64,000 nucleotides of DNA from Hydractinia symbiolongicarpus (GCF_029227915.1 NC_079885.1:18797001-18861000), one strand, 5' to 3'; positions 46,968 through 59,783 are shown, counted from the first letter of the stretch. Numbers and translations are program-made. The notes: generated by a model from the letters alone, not told the origin.

Positions 46968-47420
46968 ATGTCAATGTACGCGTTACGCAACAATATTTGG
47001 TTGGCATCAAACAAAATTCAATGCCAGTAATTTCTATGTTAATGACAACCGCAGCGCGTCTGTGTACAAATGTGTTAATTAAATGACTGGTACTTCCGTG
47101 TAACTTCGTGGCTATGCTGCGGCCAGAGGAATTGCTGTATATTAGAGACGGCTGGCAAGAATGCACAAACTAACGATGGCTGTAAAATGGTTGACAATGA
47201 ATTTTACGAGGAATATATCAAGGGCTGACAATGATTCACTGTAAATATGATTAGAGAAACAAAAATGCCAGTATTGAATGTACTTAATAGTAGCATGTCA
47301 CAACCATTTTACGAAATCCAGTTTTATTGGGAACAGATTTGTCAACTTTAAAGAAGCGCATGGCGCTGGGAATTCTTTCCACTTTAGTAGACTTGTTCTC
47401 AAATAAGATTAACAACACAT

Positions 47421-47493
47421 CGATCACGATGAGACTCGAACCCACAATCTTGCGATTCGAAGTCGGACGCCTTATCCATTAGGCCACGCGATC
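47421..47493 (-). tRNA. trnR-ucg: tRNA-Arg(UCG), anticodon-stem mismatch
   Basis: Copy of 32155. Confidence 0.72.
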
Positions 47494-47947
47494 ATGTCAA
47501 TGTACGCGTTATGCAACAATATCTGGTTGACAGCAAACAAAGTTCAATGCCAGTAATTTCTATGTTAATGACAATCCTAGCGCGTCTGTGCACAAATGTT
47601 TTAATTAATTGACTGGTTCCTTCAGGTAATTTGAAAGCCATGCCGCAGCCAGAGGAAATGCTGTATATTAGCGATGGCTGGCAAGAATGCACAAACTAAC
47701 GATGGCTGTAAAATGGTTGACAATGATACTTACGAGGAATATATCAAAGGCTGACAATGATTCATTGTAAAATTGATTAGAGAAACAAGAATGCCAGTGT
47801 TAAATGTGCCTATTAGCAGCATGTCGCAAGCCATCTTACGAAATTCACTTTTATTGGGAACAGATTTGTTAATTTTTAGAAAGCGCATGCCACTGGGTAG
47901 TTGTTCCACTTTAGTAGACCTGTTCTGAACTAAAATTAACAACACAT

Positions 47948-48020
47948 CGATCACGATGGGATTCGAACCCACAATCTTCCGATTCGAAGTCGGACGCCTT
48001 ATCTATTAGGCCACGCGATC
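47948..48020 (-). tRNA. trnR-ucg: tRNA-Arg(UCG), G18A, T4 terminator
   Basis: Copy of 32682. Confidence 0.8.
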
Positions 48021-48475
48021 ATATCAACGTACGCGTTACGCAACAATGTCTGGTTAGCATCAAACAAAGTTCAATGCCAGTAATCTCTATGTTAATGACA
48101 ACCGCAGCGCGTCTGTGTACAAATGTGTTAATTAATTGACTGGTACCTCCATGTAATTTCGTGGCTTTGCTGTGGCCAGAGGAATTGCGGTATCTTAGCG
48201 ATAGGCTGGCAAGAATGCACAAACTAACGATGGCTGTAAAACGGTTGACAATGAATTTTACGAGGAATATTTCAAGGGCTCGCAAAGATTCACTGTAAAT
48301 ATGATTAGAGAAACAAGAATGCCAGTATTAAATGTACTTAATAGTAGCATGTCACAAGCCATGTTACGAAATCCAGTTTTATTAAAAACAGATTTGTCAA
48401 TTTTAAAGAAGCGCGTGGCGCTGGGAATTCTTTCCACTTTAGTAGACTTGTTCTCAACTAAGATTAACAATACGT

Positions 48476-48547
48476 CGACCACAATGTAACTCGACCCACA
48501 ATCGTCCGATTCAAAGTCGGACGCCCTATCCATTAGGCCACCCGATC
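48476..48547 (-). pseudogene. 72-nt tRNA pseudogene with UUG anticodon
   Basis: Copy of 33210, including C35T. Confidence 0.82.
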
Positions 48548-49001
48548 ATATCAACGTACACGTTACGCAACAAAATTTGGTTGGAATAAAACAAAACTCA
48601 TTCGCCGATAATTTCTATGTTAATGACAACGGTAGCGCGTCTGTGTACAAATGTGTTAATTAATTTACTGGTTCCTCCGTGTAATTTCATGGCTCTGCTG
48701 CGGCCAGAGGAATTTCTGTATGTTAGAGACAGCTGGCAAGAGTGTGAAACTAACGATGGCTGTAAAATGGTTTACAATGAATTATACGAGGAATTTTTCA
48801 GGGGCTGACAACGATTCATTGGATATTCGATTGGAAAAACAAGAGTGCGAGTAATAAATGTTTTTATTGGTAGCATGTCATAAGCCATGTTAGGAAATTC
48901 ACTTTTATTGGGAACAGATTTGTCAATTTTTAGAAAGCGCATGCCACTGGGTACTTGTTCCACCTTAGTAGACCTGTTCTGAACTAAGATTAACAACACA
49001 T

Positions 49002-49074
49002 CGATCACAATGAGACTCGTACCCACAATCTTCCGATTCGAAGTCGGATGCCTTATCCATTAGGCCCCGCGATC
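49002..49074 (-). pseudogene. trnR-ucg: tRNA-Arg(UCG), core positions lost
   Basis: Copy of 33736. Confidence 0.75.
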
Positions 49075-49526
49075 ACATCAACGTTCGCGTTACGCAGCAT
49101 AATCTGGTTGGCATCAAACAAAGCTCAATACCAGAAATTTCTATGTTAATGACAACCCTAGCCCGTCTGTGTACAAATGTTTTAATTAATTGACTGGTTC
49201 CTCCGTGTAATTTCATGGCTCTGCTGCGGCCAGAGGAATTGCTGTATGTTAGCGACAGCTGGCAAGAATGTAAAACTAACGATGGCTGTAAAATGGTTGA
49301 CAATGAATTTTACTTGGAATATTTCAAGGGCTGGCAACGATTCATTGAAATATGATTAGAGAAACAAGAATGCCAGTATTAAATGTTTTTATAGGTAGCT
49401 TGTCACAAGCCATGTTACGAAATTGACTTTAATTGGGAGCAGATTTGTCAATGTTTAGAAAGCGCATGCCACTGGGTAGTTGTTCCACTTTAGTAGACCT
49501 GTTCCGAACTAAAATTAACAACACAT

Positions 49527-49599
49527 CGATCACGATGGGACTCGAACCCACAATCTTCCGATTCGATGTCGGACGCCTTATCCATTAGGACACGCGATC
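49527..49599 (-). tRNA. trnR-ucg: tRNA-Arg(UCG), U33 replaced by A
   Basis: T33A as at 34261 but with the majority T68, plus G10T, which opens a D-stem pair. T4 terminator present. Confidence 0.68.
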
Positions 49600-50053
49600 A
49601 TATCAACGTACATGTTACGCAACAAAAATTGGTTGGAATAAAACAAAACTCATTCGCCAATAATTTCTATGTTAATGACAACCGTGGCGCACCTGTGTAC
49701 AAATGTGTTACATAATTTACTGGTTCCTCCGTGTAATTTCATGGCTCTGCTGCGGCCAGAGAAATTGCTCTATGTTACCGACAGCTGGCAACCATGTAAA
49801 ACTAACGATGGCTGTATAATGGTTTACAATGAATTATACGAGGAATTTTTCAAGGGCTGACAACGATTCATTGGATATTTGACTAGAAAAACAAGAATGC
49901 GAGTATTAAATGTTTTTAAAGGTAGCATGTGACAATCCATGTTACGAAATTGACTTTAATTGGGAACAGATTTGTCAATTTTTAGAAAGCGCATGCCACT
50001 GGGTAGTTGTTCCACTTTAGTAGACCTGTTCTGAACTAAGATTAACAACACAT

Positions 50054-50126
50054 CGATCACGATGGGACTCGAACCCACAATCTCTCGATTCGAAGTCGGA
50101 CGCCTTATCCATTAGGCCACGCGATC
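50054..50126 (-). tRNA. trnR-ucg: tRNA-Arg(UCG), G42A and A43G
   Basis: Two changes at the base of the anticodon stem: 28:42 becomes a C-A mismatch and 27:43 a U-G. Confidence 0.75.
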
Positions 50127-50580
50127 ATGTCATCGTACGCGTTACGCAACAAAATCTGGTTGGCATCAAACAAAGCTCAATAGCAGTAATTTCTATGTTA
50201 ATGACAACTCTAGCGCGTCTGTGCACAAATGTGTTAATTAATTTACTGGTTCCTCCGTGTAATTTCATGGCTCTGCTGCAGCAAGAGGAAATGCTGTATA
50301 TTAGCGACGGCTGGCAAGAATGCACAAACTAACGATGGCTGTAATATGGTTGACAACGAATTGTACGAGGAATATATCAAGGGCTGACAATGATTCATTG
50401 TAAATATGATTAGAGAAACAAGAATATCAGTGTTAAATGTACCTATTAGTAGCATGTCGCAAGCCATGTTACGAAATTCACTTTTATTGGGAACAGATTT
50501 GTCAATTTTTAGAAAGCGCATGCCACTGGGTAGTTGTTCCACTTTAGCAGACCTGTTCTGAACTAAAATTAACAACACAT

Positions 50581-50653
50581 CGATCACGATGGGACTCGAA
50601 CCCACAATCTTCCAATTCGAAGTCGGACGCCTTATCCATTAGGCCACGCTATC
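50581..50653 (-). tRNA. trnR-ucg: tRNA-Arg(UCG), C4A, T4 terminator
   Basis: C4A mismatches G69 in the acceptor; C40T. Confidence 0.76.
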
Positions 50654-51107
50654 ATATCAACGTACAAGTTACGCAACAAAATTTGGTTAGTATAAAACAA
50701 AACTCATTCGTCAATAATTTCTATGTTAATGACAACCGTAGCGTGTCTGTGTACAAATGCGTTAATTAATTTACTGGTTCCTCCGTGTAATTTCATGGCT
50801 CTGCTGCACCCAGAGGAATTGCTGTATGTTAGCGACAGCTGGCAAGAATGTAAAACTAACGATGGCTGTAAAATGGTTGACAATGATTTATACGAGAAAT
50901 TTTTCGGGGGCTGACAACGATTCATTGGATATTTGAATAGAAAAACAAGAATGCGAGTATTAGATGTTTTTATAGGTAGCATGTCACCAGCCATGTCACG
51001 AAATTGACTTTAATTGGGAACAGATTTGTCAATTTTTAGAAAGCGAATGCCACTGGGTAGTTGTTCCACTTTACTAGACCTGTTCTGAACTAAGATTAAC
51101 AACACAT

Positions 51108-51180
51108 CGATCACGATGGGACTCGAACCCACAATCTTCCGATTCAAAGTCGGACGCCTTATCCATTAGGCCACGCGATC
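51108..51180 (-). tRNA. Arg-like tRNA with UUG anticodon
   Basis: Only C35T, as at 36369. Confidence 0.85.
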
Positions 51181-51633
51181 ATGTCAATGTACGCGTTACA
51201 CAACAATATCTGGTTGGCATCAAACAAAGTTCAATGCCAGTAATTTCTATGGTAATGACAACCGCAGGGCGTCTGTGTACAAATGTGCTAATTATATGAC
51301 TGGTACCTCCGTGTAATTTCATGGCTCTGCTGCAGCCAGAGGAATTGCTGTATGTTAGCGACAGCTGGCAAGAATGTAAAACTAACGATGGCTGTAAAAT
51401 GGTTGACAATGATTTATACGAGAAATTTTTCAGGGGCTGACAACGATTCATTAGATATTTGAATAGAAAAACAACAATGCGAGTATTAAATGTTTTTATA
51501 GGTAGCATGTGACAAGCCATGTTACGAAATTGACTTTAATTGGGAACAGATTTGTCAATTTTTAGAAAGCGCATGCCACTGGGTAGTTGTTCCACTTTAG
51601 TAGACCTGTTCTGAACTAAGATTAACAACACAT

Positions 51634-51706
51634 CGATCACGGTGAGACTCGAACCCACAATCTCCCGATTCGAAGTCGGACGCCTTATCCATTAGGCCAC
51701 GTGATC
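51634..51706 (-). tRNA. trnR-ucg: tRNA-Arg(UCG), G5A
   Basis: G5A, C62T, A43G, and T65C, which makes G-C at 49:65. All stems pair. Confidence 0.84.
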
Positions 51707-52160
51707 ATATCAACGCACGCGTTACGCAGCAAAATCTGGTTGGCATCAAACAAAGCTCAATAGCAGTAATTTCTATGTTAATGACAAACCTAGCGCGTCT
51801 GTGCACAAATGTTTTAATTAATTGACTGGTTCCTCCAGGTAATTTCAAAACTGTGCCGCAGTCAGAGGAATTGCTGTATATTAGCGATGGCTGGCAAGAA
51901 TGCACAAACTAACGATGTCTGTAAAATGTTTGACAACGAATTTTACGAGGAATATTTCAAGGGCTGGCAACGATTCGCTGTAAATATGATTAGAGAAACA
52001 AGAATGCCAGTATTAAATGTACTTAATAGTAGCATGTCACAAGCTATGTTACGAAATCAAGTTTTATTGGGAACAGATTTGTCAATTTTAAAGAAGCGCA
52101 TGGCGCTGGGAATTCTTTCCACTTTAGTAGACTTGTTCTCAACTAAGATTAACAATACGT

Positions 52161-52232
52161 CGACCACAATGGGACTCGACCCACAATAGTCCGATTCGAA
52201 GTCGGACGCCCTATCCATTAGGCCACCCGATC
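52161..52232 (-). pseudogene. trnR-ucg: 72-nt tRNA-Arg pseudogene
   Basis: Same sequence type as 35842. Confidence 0.85.
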
Positions 52233-52685
52233 ATATCAACGTACATGTTACGCAACAAAATTTGGTTAGTATAAACCAAAACTCATTCGTCAATAATTCC
52301 CATGTTAATGACAACCGTAGCGCGTCTGTGTACAAATGTGTTAATTAATTTACTGGTTCCTCCGTGTAATGTCATGGCTCTGCTGCAGCCAGAGGAATTG
52401 CTGTATGTTAGCGACAGCTGGCAAGAATGTAAAACTAACGATGGCTGTAAAATGGTTGACAATGATTTATACGAGAAATTTTTCAGGGGCTGACAACGAT
52501 TCATTGGATATTTGAATAGAAAAACAAGAATGCGAGTATTAATGTTTTTATAGGTAGCATGTGACAAGCCATGTTACGAAATTGACTTTAATTGGGAACA
52601 GATTTGTCAATTTTTCGAAAGCGCATGCCACTGGGTAGTTGTTCCACTTTAGTAGACCTGTTCTGAACTAAGATTAACAACACAT

Positions 52686-52758
52686 CGATCACGATGGGAC
52701 TCGAACCCACAATCTCCCGATTCGAAGTCGGACGCCTTATCCATTAGGCCACGCGATC
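52686..52758 (-). tRNA. trnR-ucg: tRNA-Arg(UCG), A43G
   Basis: Only A43G. Confidence 0.92.
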
Positions 52759-53212
52759 ATGTCATCGTACGCGTTACGCAACAAAATCTGGTTGGCATCA
52801 AACAAAGCTCAATAGCAGTAATTTCTATGTTAATGACAACCCTAGCGCGTCTGTGCACAAATGTTTTAATTATTTGACTGGTTCCTCCAGGTAATTTCAA
52901 AACTATACCGCAGCCAGAGGAAATGCTGTATATTAGCGACGGCTGGCAAGAATGCACAAACTAACGATGGCTGTAAAATGGTTGACAACGAATTTTACGA
53001 GGAATATATCAAGGGCTGACAATGATTCATTGTAAATATGATTAGAGAAACAAGAACGTCAGTGTTAAATGTACCTATTAGTAGCATGTCGCAAGCCATG
53101 TTACGAAATTCACTTTTATTGGGAACAGATTTGTCAATTTTTAGAAAGTGCATGCCACTGGGTAGTTGTTCCACTTTAGTGGACCTGTTCTGAAATAAAA
53201 TTAACAACACAT

Positions 53213-53285
53213 CGATCACGATGGGACTCGAACCCACAATCTTCCGATTCGAAGTCGGACGCCTTATCCATTAGGCCACGCGATC
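53213..53285 (-). tRNA. trnR-ucg: tRNA-Arg(UCG), majority sequence with T4 terminator
   Basis: Perfect tRNA with the T4 run at 53197-53200. Confidence 0.96.
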
Positions 53286-53739
53286 ATATCAACGTACACG
53301 TTACGCAACAAAATTTGGTTAGTATAAAACAAAACTCATTCGTCAATAATTTCTATGTTAATGACAACCGTACCACGTCTGTGTACAAATGTGTTAATTA
53401 ATTTACTGGTTCCTCCGTGTAATTTCATGGCTCTGCTGCAGCCAGAGGAATTGCTGTATGTTAGCGACAGCGTGCAAGAATGTAAAACTAACGATGGCTG
53501 TAAAATGGTTGACAATGATTTATACGAGAAATTTTTCAGGGGCTGACAACGATTCATTAGATATTTGAATAGAAAAACAAGAATGCGAGTATTAAATGTT
53601 TTTATAGGTAGCATGTGACAAGCCATGTTACGAAATTGACTTTAATTGGGAACAGATTTGTCAATTTTTAGAAAGCGCATGCCACTGGGTAGTTGTTCCA
53701 CTTTAGTAGACCTGTTCTGAACTAAGATTAACAACACAT

Positions 53740-53812
53740 CGATCACGATGAGACTCGAACCCACAATCTCCCGATTCGAAGTCGGACGCCTTATCCATTA
53801 GGCCACGTGATC
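53740..53812 (-). tRNA. trnR-ucg: tRNA-Arg(UCG), G5A
   Basis: G5A, C62T and A43G; fully paired. Confidence 0.87.
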
Positions 53813-54266
53813 ATATCAACGTACGCGTTACGCAACAAAATCTGGTTGGCATCAAACAAAGCTCAATAGCAGTAATTTCTATGTTAATGACAACCCTAGC
53901 GCGTCTGTGCACAAATGTTTTAATTAATTGACTGGTTCCTCTAGGTAATTTCAAAACTATGCCGCAGCCAGAGGAATTGCTGTATATTAGCGATGGCTGG
54001 CAAGAATGCACAAACTAACGATGTCTGTAAAATGTTTGACAACGAATTTTACGAGGAATATTTTAAGGGCTGGCAACGATTCGCTGTAAATATGATTAGA
54101 GAAACAAGAATTCCAGTATTAAATGTACTTAATAGTAGCATGTCACAAGCTATGTTACCAAATCCAGTTTTATTGGGAACAGTTTTGTCAATTTTAAAGA
54201 AGCGCATTGCGCTGGGAATTCTTTCCACTTTAGTAGACTTGTTCTCAACTAAGATTAACAATACGT

Positions 54267-54338
54267 CGACCACAATGGGACTCGACCCACAATAGTCCGA
54301 TTCGAAGTCGGACGCCCTATCCATTAGGCCACCCGATC
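54267..54338 (-). pseudogene. trnR-ucg: 72-nt tRNA-Arg pseudogene
   Basis: T-loop-deleted type, as 35842. Confidence 0.85.
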
Positions 54339-54792
54339 ATATCAACGTACATGTTAGGCAACAAAATTTGGTTAGTATAAACCAAAACTCATTCGCCAAT
54401 AATTCCCATGTTAATGACAACCGTAGCGCGTCTGTGTGCAAATGTGTTAATTAATTTACTGGTTCCTCCGTGTAATTTCATGGCTCTGCTGCAGCCAGAG
54501 GAATTGCTGTATGTTAGCGACAGCTGGCAAGAATGTAAAACTAACGATGGCTGTAAAATGGTTGACAATGATTTATACGAGAAATTTTTCAGGGGCTGAC
54601 AACGACTCATTGGATATTTGAATAGAAAAACAAGAATGCGAGTATTAAATGTTTTTATAGGTAGCATGTGACAAGCCATGTTACGAAATTGACTTTAATT
54701 GGGAACAGATTTGTCAATTTTTAGAAAGCGCATGCCACTGGGTAGTTGTTCCACTTTAGTAGACCTGTTCTTAACTAAGATGAACAACACAT

Positions 54793-54865
54793 CGATCACG
54801 ATGGGACTCGAACCCACAATCTCCCGATTCGAAGTCGGACGCCTTATCCATTAGGCCACGCGATC
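54793..54865 (-). tRNA. trnR-ucg: tRNA-Arg(UCG), A43G
   Basis: Only A43G; 3' flank altered (AAGATGAACAAC). Confidence 0.92.
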
Positions 54866-55045
54866 ATGTCATCGTACGCGTTACGCAACAAAATCTGGTT
54901 GGCATCAAACAAAGCTCAATAGCAGTGATTTCTATGTTAATGACAACCCTAGCGCGTCTGTGCACAAATGTTTTAATTATTTGACTGGTTCCTCCAGGTA
55001 ATTTCAAAACTATACCGCAGCAAGAGGAAATGCTGTATATTAGCG

Positions 55046-55507
55046 ATGGCTGGCAAGAATGCACAAACTAACGATGGCTGTAAAATGTTTGACAACGAAT
55101 TTTACGAGGAATATTTCAAGGGCTGGCAACGATTCGCTGTAAATATGATTAGAGAAACAAGAATGCCAGTATTAAATGTACTTAATAGTAGCATGTCACA
55201 AGCCATGTTACGAAATCCAGTTTTATTGGGAACAAATTTGTCAATTATAAAGAAGCGCATGGCGTTGGGAATTTTTTCCACTTTAGTAGACTTGTTCTCA
55301 AATAAGATTAACAATACGTCGACCGCAATGGGACTCGACCCACAATCGTCCGATTCGAAGTCGGACGCCCTATCCATTAGGCCACCCGATCATATCCACG
55401 TACATGTTACGCAACAAAATTTGGTTAGTATAAACCAAAACTCATTCGTCAATAATTCCCATGTTAATGACAACCGTAGCGCGTCTGTGTGCAAATGTGT
55501 TAATTAA
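55046..55507 (+). other. 153-codon open frame, second copy
   Basis: Same frame as at 37148 in a duplicated unit, through the pseudogene at 55320. Its persistence reflects shared descent and is not independent evidence for coding. Confidence 0.18.
55320..55391 (-). pseudogene. trnR-ucg: 72-nt tRNA-Arg pseudogene
   Basis: T-loop-deleted type with GACCGCAATG at its 3' end. The 153-codon frame from 55046 crosses it. Confidence 0.85.
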
Positions 55508-55845
55508 TTTACTGGTTCCTCCGTGTAATTTCATGGCTCTGCTGCGGCCAGAGGAATTGCTCTATGTTAGCGACAGCTGGCAAGCATGTAAAACTAACGA
55601 TGGCTGTAGAATGGTTTACAACGAATTATACGAGGAATTTTTCAGGGGCTGACAACGATTCATTGGATATTTGACTAGAAAAACAAGAGTGCGACTATTA
55701 AATGTTTTTATTGGTAGCATGTCATAAGCCATGTTAGGAAGTTCACTTTTATTGGGAACAGATTTGTCAATTGTTAGAAAGCGCATGCCACTGAGTAGTT
55801 GTTCCACCTTAGTAGACCTGTTCTGAACTAAGATTAACAACACAT

Positions 55846-55918
55846 CGATCACGATGGGACTCGAACCCACAATCCTCCGATTCGAAATGGGACGCCCTAT
55901 ACATTAGGCCACGCGATC
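55846..55918 (-). pseudogene. trnR-ucg: tRNA-Arg(UCG), anticodon stem broken
   Basis: Copy of 37948. Confidence 0.76.
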
Positions 55919-56373
55919 ATAACAACGTACACGTTACCCAACAAAATTTGGTTGGAGTAAAACAAAACTCATTCACCAATAATTTCTATGTTAATGACAA
56001 CCGTAGCGCGTCTGTGTACAAATGTGTTAATTAATTTACTGGTTCCTCCGTGTAATTTCATGGGTCTGCTGCGGCCAGAGGAAATGCTGTATATTAGCGA
56101 CGGCTGGCAAGAATGCACAAACTAACGATGGCTGTAAAATGGTTGACAACGAATTTTACGAGGAATATATCAAGGGCTGACAATGATTCATTGTAAATAT
56201 GATTAGAGAAACAAGAACGTCGGTGTTAAATGTACCTATTAGTAGCATGTCGCAAGCCATGTTACGAAATTCACTTTTATTGGGAACAGATTTGTCAATT
56301 TTTACATAGCGCATGCCACTGGGTAGTTGTTCCACTTTAGTAGACCTGTTCTGAAATAAAATTAACAACACAT

Positions 56374-56446
56374 CGATCACGATGGGACTCGAACCCACAA
56401 TCTTCCGATTCGAAGTCGGACGCCTTATCCATTAGGCCACGCGATC
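56374..56446 (-). tRNA. trnR-ucg: tRNA-Arg(UCG), majority sequence with T4 terminator
   Basis: Perfect tRNA with the T4 run at 56358-56361. Confidence 0.96.
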
Positions 56447-56899
56447 ATATCAACGTACACGTTACGCAACAAAATTTGGTTAGTATAAAACAAAACTCAT
56501 TCGTCAATAATTTCTATGTTAATGACAACCGTACCACGTCTGTGTACAAATGTGTTAATTAATTTACTGGTTCCTCCGTGTAATTTCATGGCTCTGCTGC
56601 AGCCAGAGGAATTGCTGTATGTTAGCGACAGCGTGCAAGAATGTAAAACTAACGATGGCTGTAAAATGGTTGACAATGATTTATACGAGAAATTTTTAGG
56701 GGGCTGACAACGATTCATTGGATATTTGAATAGAAAAACAAGAATGCCAGTATTAAATGTACTTAATAGTAGCATGTCACAAGCCATGTTACGAAATCCA
56801 GTTTTATTGGGAACAAATTTGTCAATTTTAAAGAAGCGCATGCGTTGGGAATTTTTTCCACTTTAGTAGACTTGTTCTCAACTAAGATTAACAATACGT

Positions 56900-56971
56900 C
56901 GACCGCAATGGGACTCGACCCACAATCGTCCGATTCGAAGTCGGACGCCCTATCCATTAGGCCACCCGATC
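56900..56971 (-). pseudogene. trnR-ucg: 72-nt tRNA-Arg pseudogene
   Basis: T-loop-deleted type, as 55320; its spacer has lost one base (GCATGCGTTGG). Confidence 0.84.
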
Positions 56972-57425
56972 ATATCAACGTACATGTTACGCAACAAAAA
57001 TTGGTTGGAATAAAACAAAACTCATTCGCCAATAATTTCTATGTTAATGACAACTGTGGCGCGCCTGTGTACAAATGTGTTACAAAATTTACTGGTTCCT
57101 CCGTGTAATTTCATGGCTCTCCTGCGGCCAGAGGAATTGCTCTATGTTAGCGACAGTTGGCAAGCATGTAAAACTAACGATGGCTGTAAAATGGTTGACA
57201 AAGAATTTTACAAGGAATATATCAAGGGCTGACAATGAAACATTGTAAATATGATTAGAGAAACCAGAACGTCAGTGTTAAATGTACCTATTAGTAGCAT
57301 GTCGCAAGCCATGTTACGAAATTCACTTTTATTGGGAACAGATTTGTCAATTTTTAGAAAGCGCATGCCACTGGGTAGTTGTTCCACTTTAGTAGACCTG
57401 TTCTGAACTAAGATTAACAACACAT

Positions 57426-57498
57426 CAATCACGATGGGACTCGAACCCACAATCTTCCGATTCGAAGTCGGACGCCTTATCCATTAGGCCACGCGATC
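57426..57498 (-). tRNA. trnR-ucg: tRNA-Arg(UCG), C72T
   Basis: Only C72T. Confidence 0.9.
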
Positions 57499-57951
57499 AT
57501 ATCAACGTACACGTTACGCACAAAATTTGGTTGGAATAAAACAAAACTCATTCGCCAATAATTTCTATGTTAATGACAACCGTGGCGCGTCTGTGTACAA
57601 ATGTGTTACATAATTTACTGGTTCCTCCGTGTAATTTCATGGCTCTGCTGCGGCCAGAGGAATTGCTGTAAGTTAGCGACAGCTGGCAAGAATGTAAAAC
57701 TAACGATGGCTGTAAAATGGTTGACAATAATTTATACGAGAAATTTTTCGGGGGCTGACAACGATTCATTGGATATTTGAATAGAAAAACAAGAATGCGA
57801 GTATTAGATGTTTTTATAGGTAGCATGTCACCAGCCATGTCACGAAATTGACTTTAATTGGGAACAGATTTGTCAATTTTTAGAAAGCGAATGCCACTGG
57901 GTAGTTTTTCCACTTTACTAGACCTGTTCTGAACTAAGATTAACAACACAT

Positions 57952-58024
57952 CGATCACGATGGGACTCGAACCCACAATCTTTCGATTCAAAGTCGGACG
58001 CCTTATCCATTAGGCCACGCGATC
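57952..58024 (-). tRNA. Arg-like tRNA with UUG anticodon, G42A
   Basis: C35T as in the other UUG copies, plus G42A, which mismatches C28. Confidence 0.76.
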
Positions 58025-58477
58025 ATGTCAATGTACGCGTTACACAACAATATCTGGTTGGCATCAAACAAAGTTCAATGCCAGTAATTTCTATGGTAAT
58101 GACAACCGCAGGGCGTCTGTGTACAAATGTGTTAATTAAATGACTGGTACCTCCGTGTAATTTCATGGCTCTGCTGCAGCCAGAGGAATTGCTGTATGTT
58201 AGCGACAGTTGGCAAGAATGTAAAACTAACGATGGCTGTAAAATGGTTGACAATGATTTATACGAGAAATTTTTCAGGGGCTGACAACGATTCATTAGAT
58301 ATTTGAATAGAAAAACAAGAATGCGAGTATTAAATGTTTTTATAGGTAGCATGTGACAAGCCATGTTACGAAATTGACTTTAATTGGGAACAGATTTGTC
58401 AATTTTTAGAAAGCGCATGCCACTGGGTAGTTGTTCCACTTTAGTAGACCTGTTCTGAACTAAGATTAACAACACAT

Positions 58478-58550
58478 CGATCACGATGGGACTCGAACCC
58501 ACAATCTCCCGATTCGAAGTCGGACGCCTTATCCATTAGGCCACGCGATC
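58478..58550 (-). tRNA. trnR-ucg: tRNA-Arg(UCG), A43G
   Basis: Only A43G. Confidence 0.92.
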
Positions 58551-59004
58551 ATGTCATCGTACGCGTTACGCAACAAAATCTGGTTGGCATCAAACAAAGC
58601 TCAATAGCAGTAATTTCTATGTTAATGACAACCCTAGCGCGTCTGTGCACAAATGTTTTAATTAATTGACTGGTTCCTCCAGGTAATTTCAAAACTATGC
58701 CGCAGCCAGAGGAATTGCTGTATATTAGCGATGGCTGGCAAGAATGCACAAACTAACGATGTCTGTAAAATGTTTGACAACGAATTTTACGAGGAATATT
58801 TCAAGGGCTGGCAACGATTCGCTGTAAATATGATTAGAGAAACAAGAATGCCAGTATTAAATGTACTTAATAGTAGCATGTCACAAGCTATGTTACGAAA
58901 TCCAGTTTTATTGGGAACAGTTTTGTCAATTTTAAAGAAGCGCATGGCGTTGGGAATTCTTTCCACTTTAGTAGACTTGTTCTCAACTAAGATTAACAAT
59001 ACGT

Positions 59005-59076
59005 CAACCACAATGGGACTCGACCCACAATAGTCCGATTCGAAGTCGGACGCCCTATCCATTAGGCCACCCGATC
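59005..59076 (-). pseudogene. trnR-ucg: 72-nt tRNA-Arg pseudogene
   Basis: T-loop-deleted type with an added C72T. Confidence 0.84.
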
Positions 59077-59530
59077 ATATCAACGTACATGTTACGCAAC
59101 AAAATTTGATTAGTATAAACCAAAACTCATTCGTCAATAATTCCCATGTTAATGACAACCGTAGCGCGTCTGTGTGCAAATGTGTTAATTAATTTACTGG
59201 TTCCTCCGTGTAATTTCATGGCTCTGCTGCAGCCAGAGGAATTGCTGTATGTTAGCGACAGCTGGCAAGAATGTAAAACTAACGATGGCTGTAAAATGGT
59301 TGACAATGATTTATACGAGAAATTTTTCAGGGGCTGACAACGATTCATTGGATATTTGAATAGAAAAACAAGAATGCGAGTATTAAATGTTTTTATAGGT
59401 AGCATGTGACAAGCCATGTTACGAAATTGACTTTAATTGGGAACAGATTTGTCAATTTTTTGAAAGCGCATGCCACTGGGTAGTTGTTCCACTTTAGTAG
59501 ACCTGTTCTGAACTAAGATTAACAACACAT

Positions 59531-59603
59531 CGATCACGATGGGACTCGAACCCACAATCTCCCGATTCGAAGTCGGACGCCTTATCCATTAGGCCACGCG
59601 ATC
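59531..59603 (-). tRNA. trnR-ucg: tRNA-Arg(UCG), A43G
   Basis: Only A43G; copy of 54793. Confidence 0.92.
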
Positions 59604-59783
59604 ATGTCATCGTACGCGTTACGCAACAAAATCTGGTTGGCATCAAACAAAGCTCAATAGCAGTGATTTCTATGTTAATGACAACCCTAGCGCGTCTGTG
59701 CACAAATGTTTTAATTATTTGACTGGTTCCTCCAGGTAATTTCAAAACTATACCGCAGCCAGAGGAAACGCTGTATATTAGCG

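Larger units (their letters stand above)
44656..49966. repeat. 5.3-kb block, copy 2
   Basis: Second copy of 29390-34700. After about 49.97 kb the offset to the earlier sequence drops by one unit (14,739 instead of 15,266), matching the extra twin unit near 34.8 kb. Confidence 0.84.
53480..55954. repeat. 2.5-kb block repeated 4,738 bases to the right, copy 1
   Basis: Includes the tRNA loci at 53740, 54267, 54793, 55320 and 55846. The same order recurs at 58218-60692, nine units later. Ends are approximate. Confidence 0.8.
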
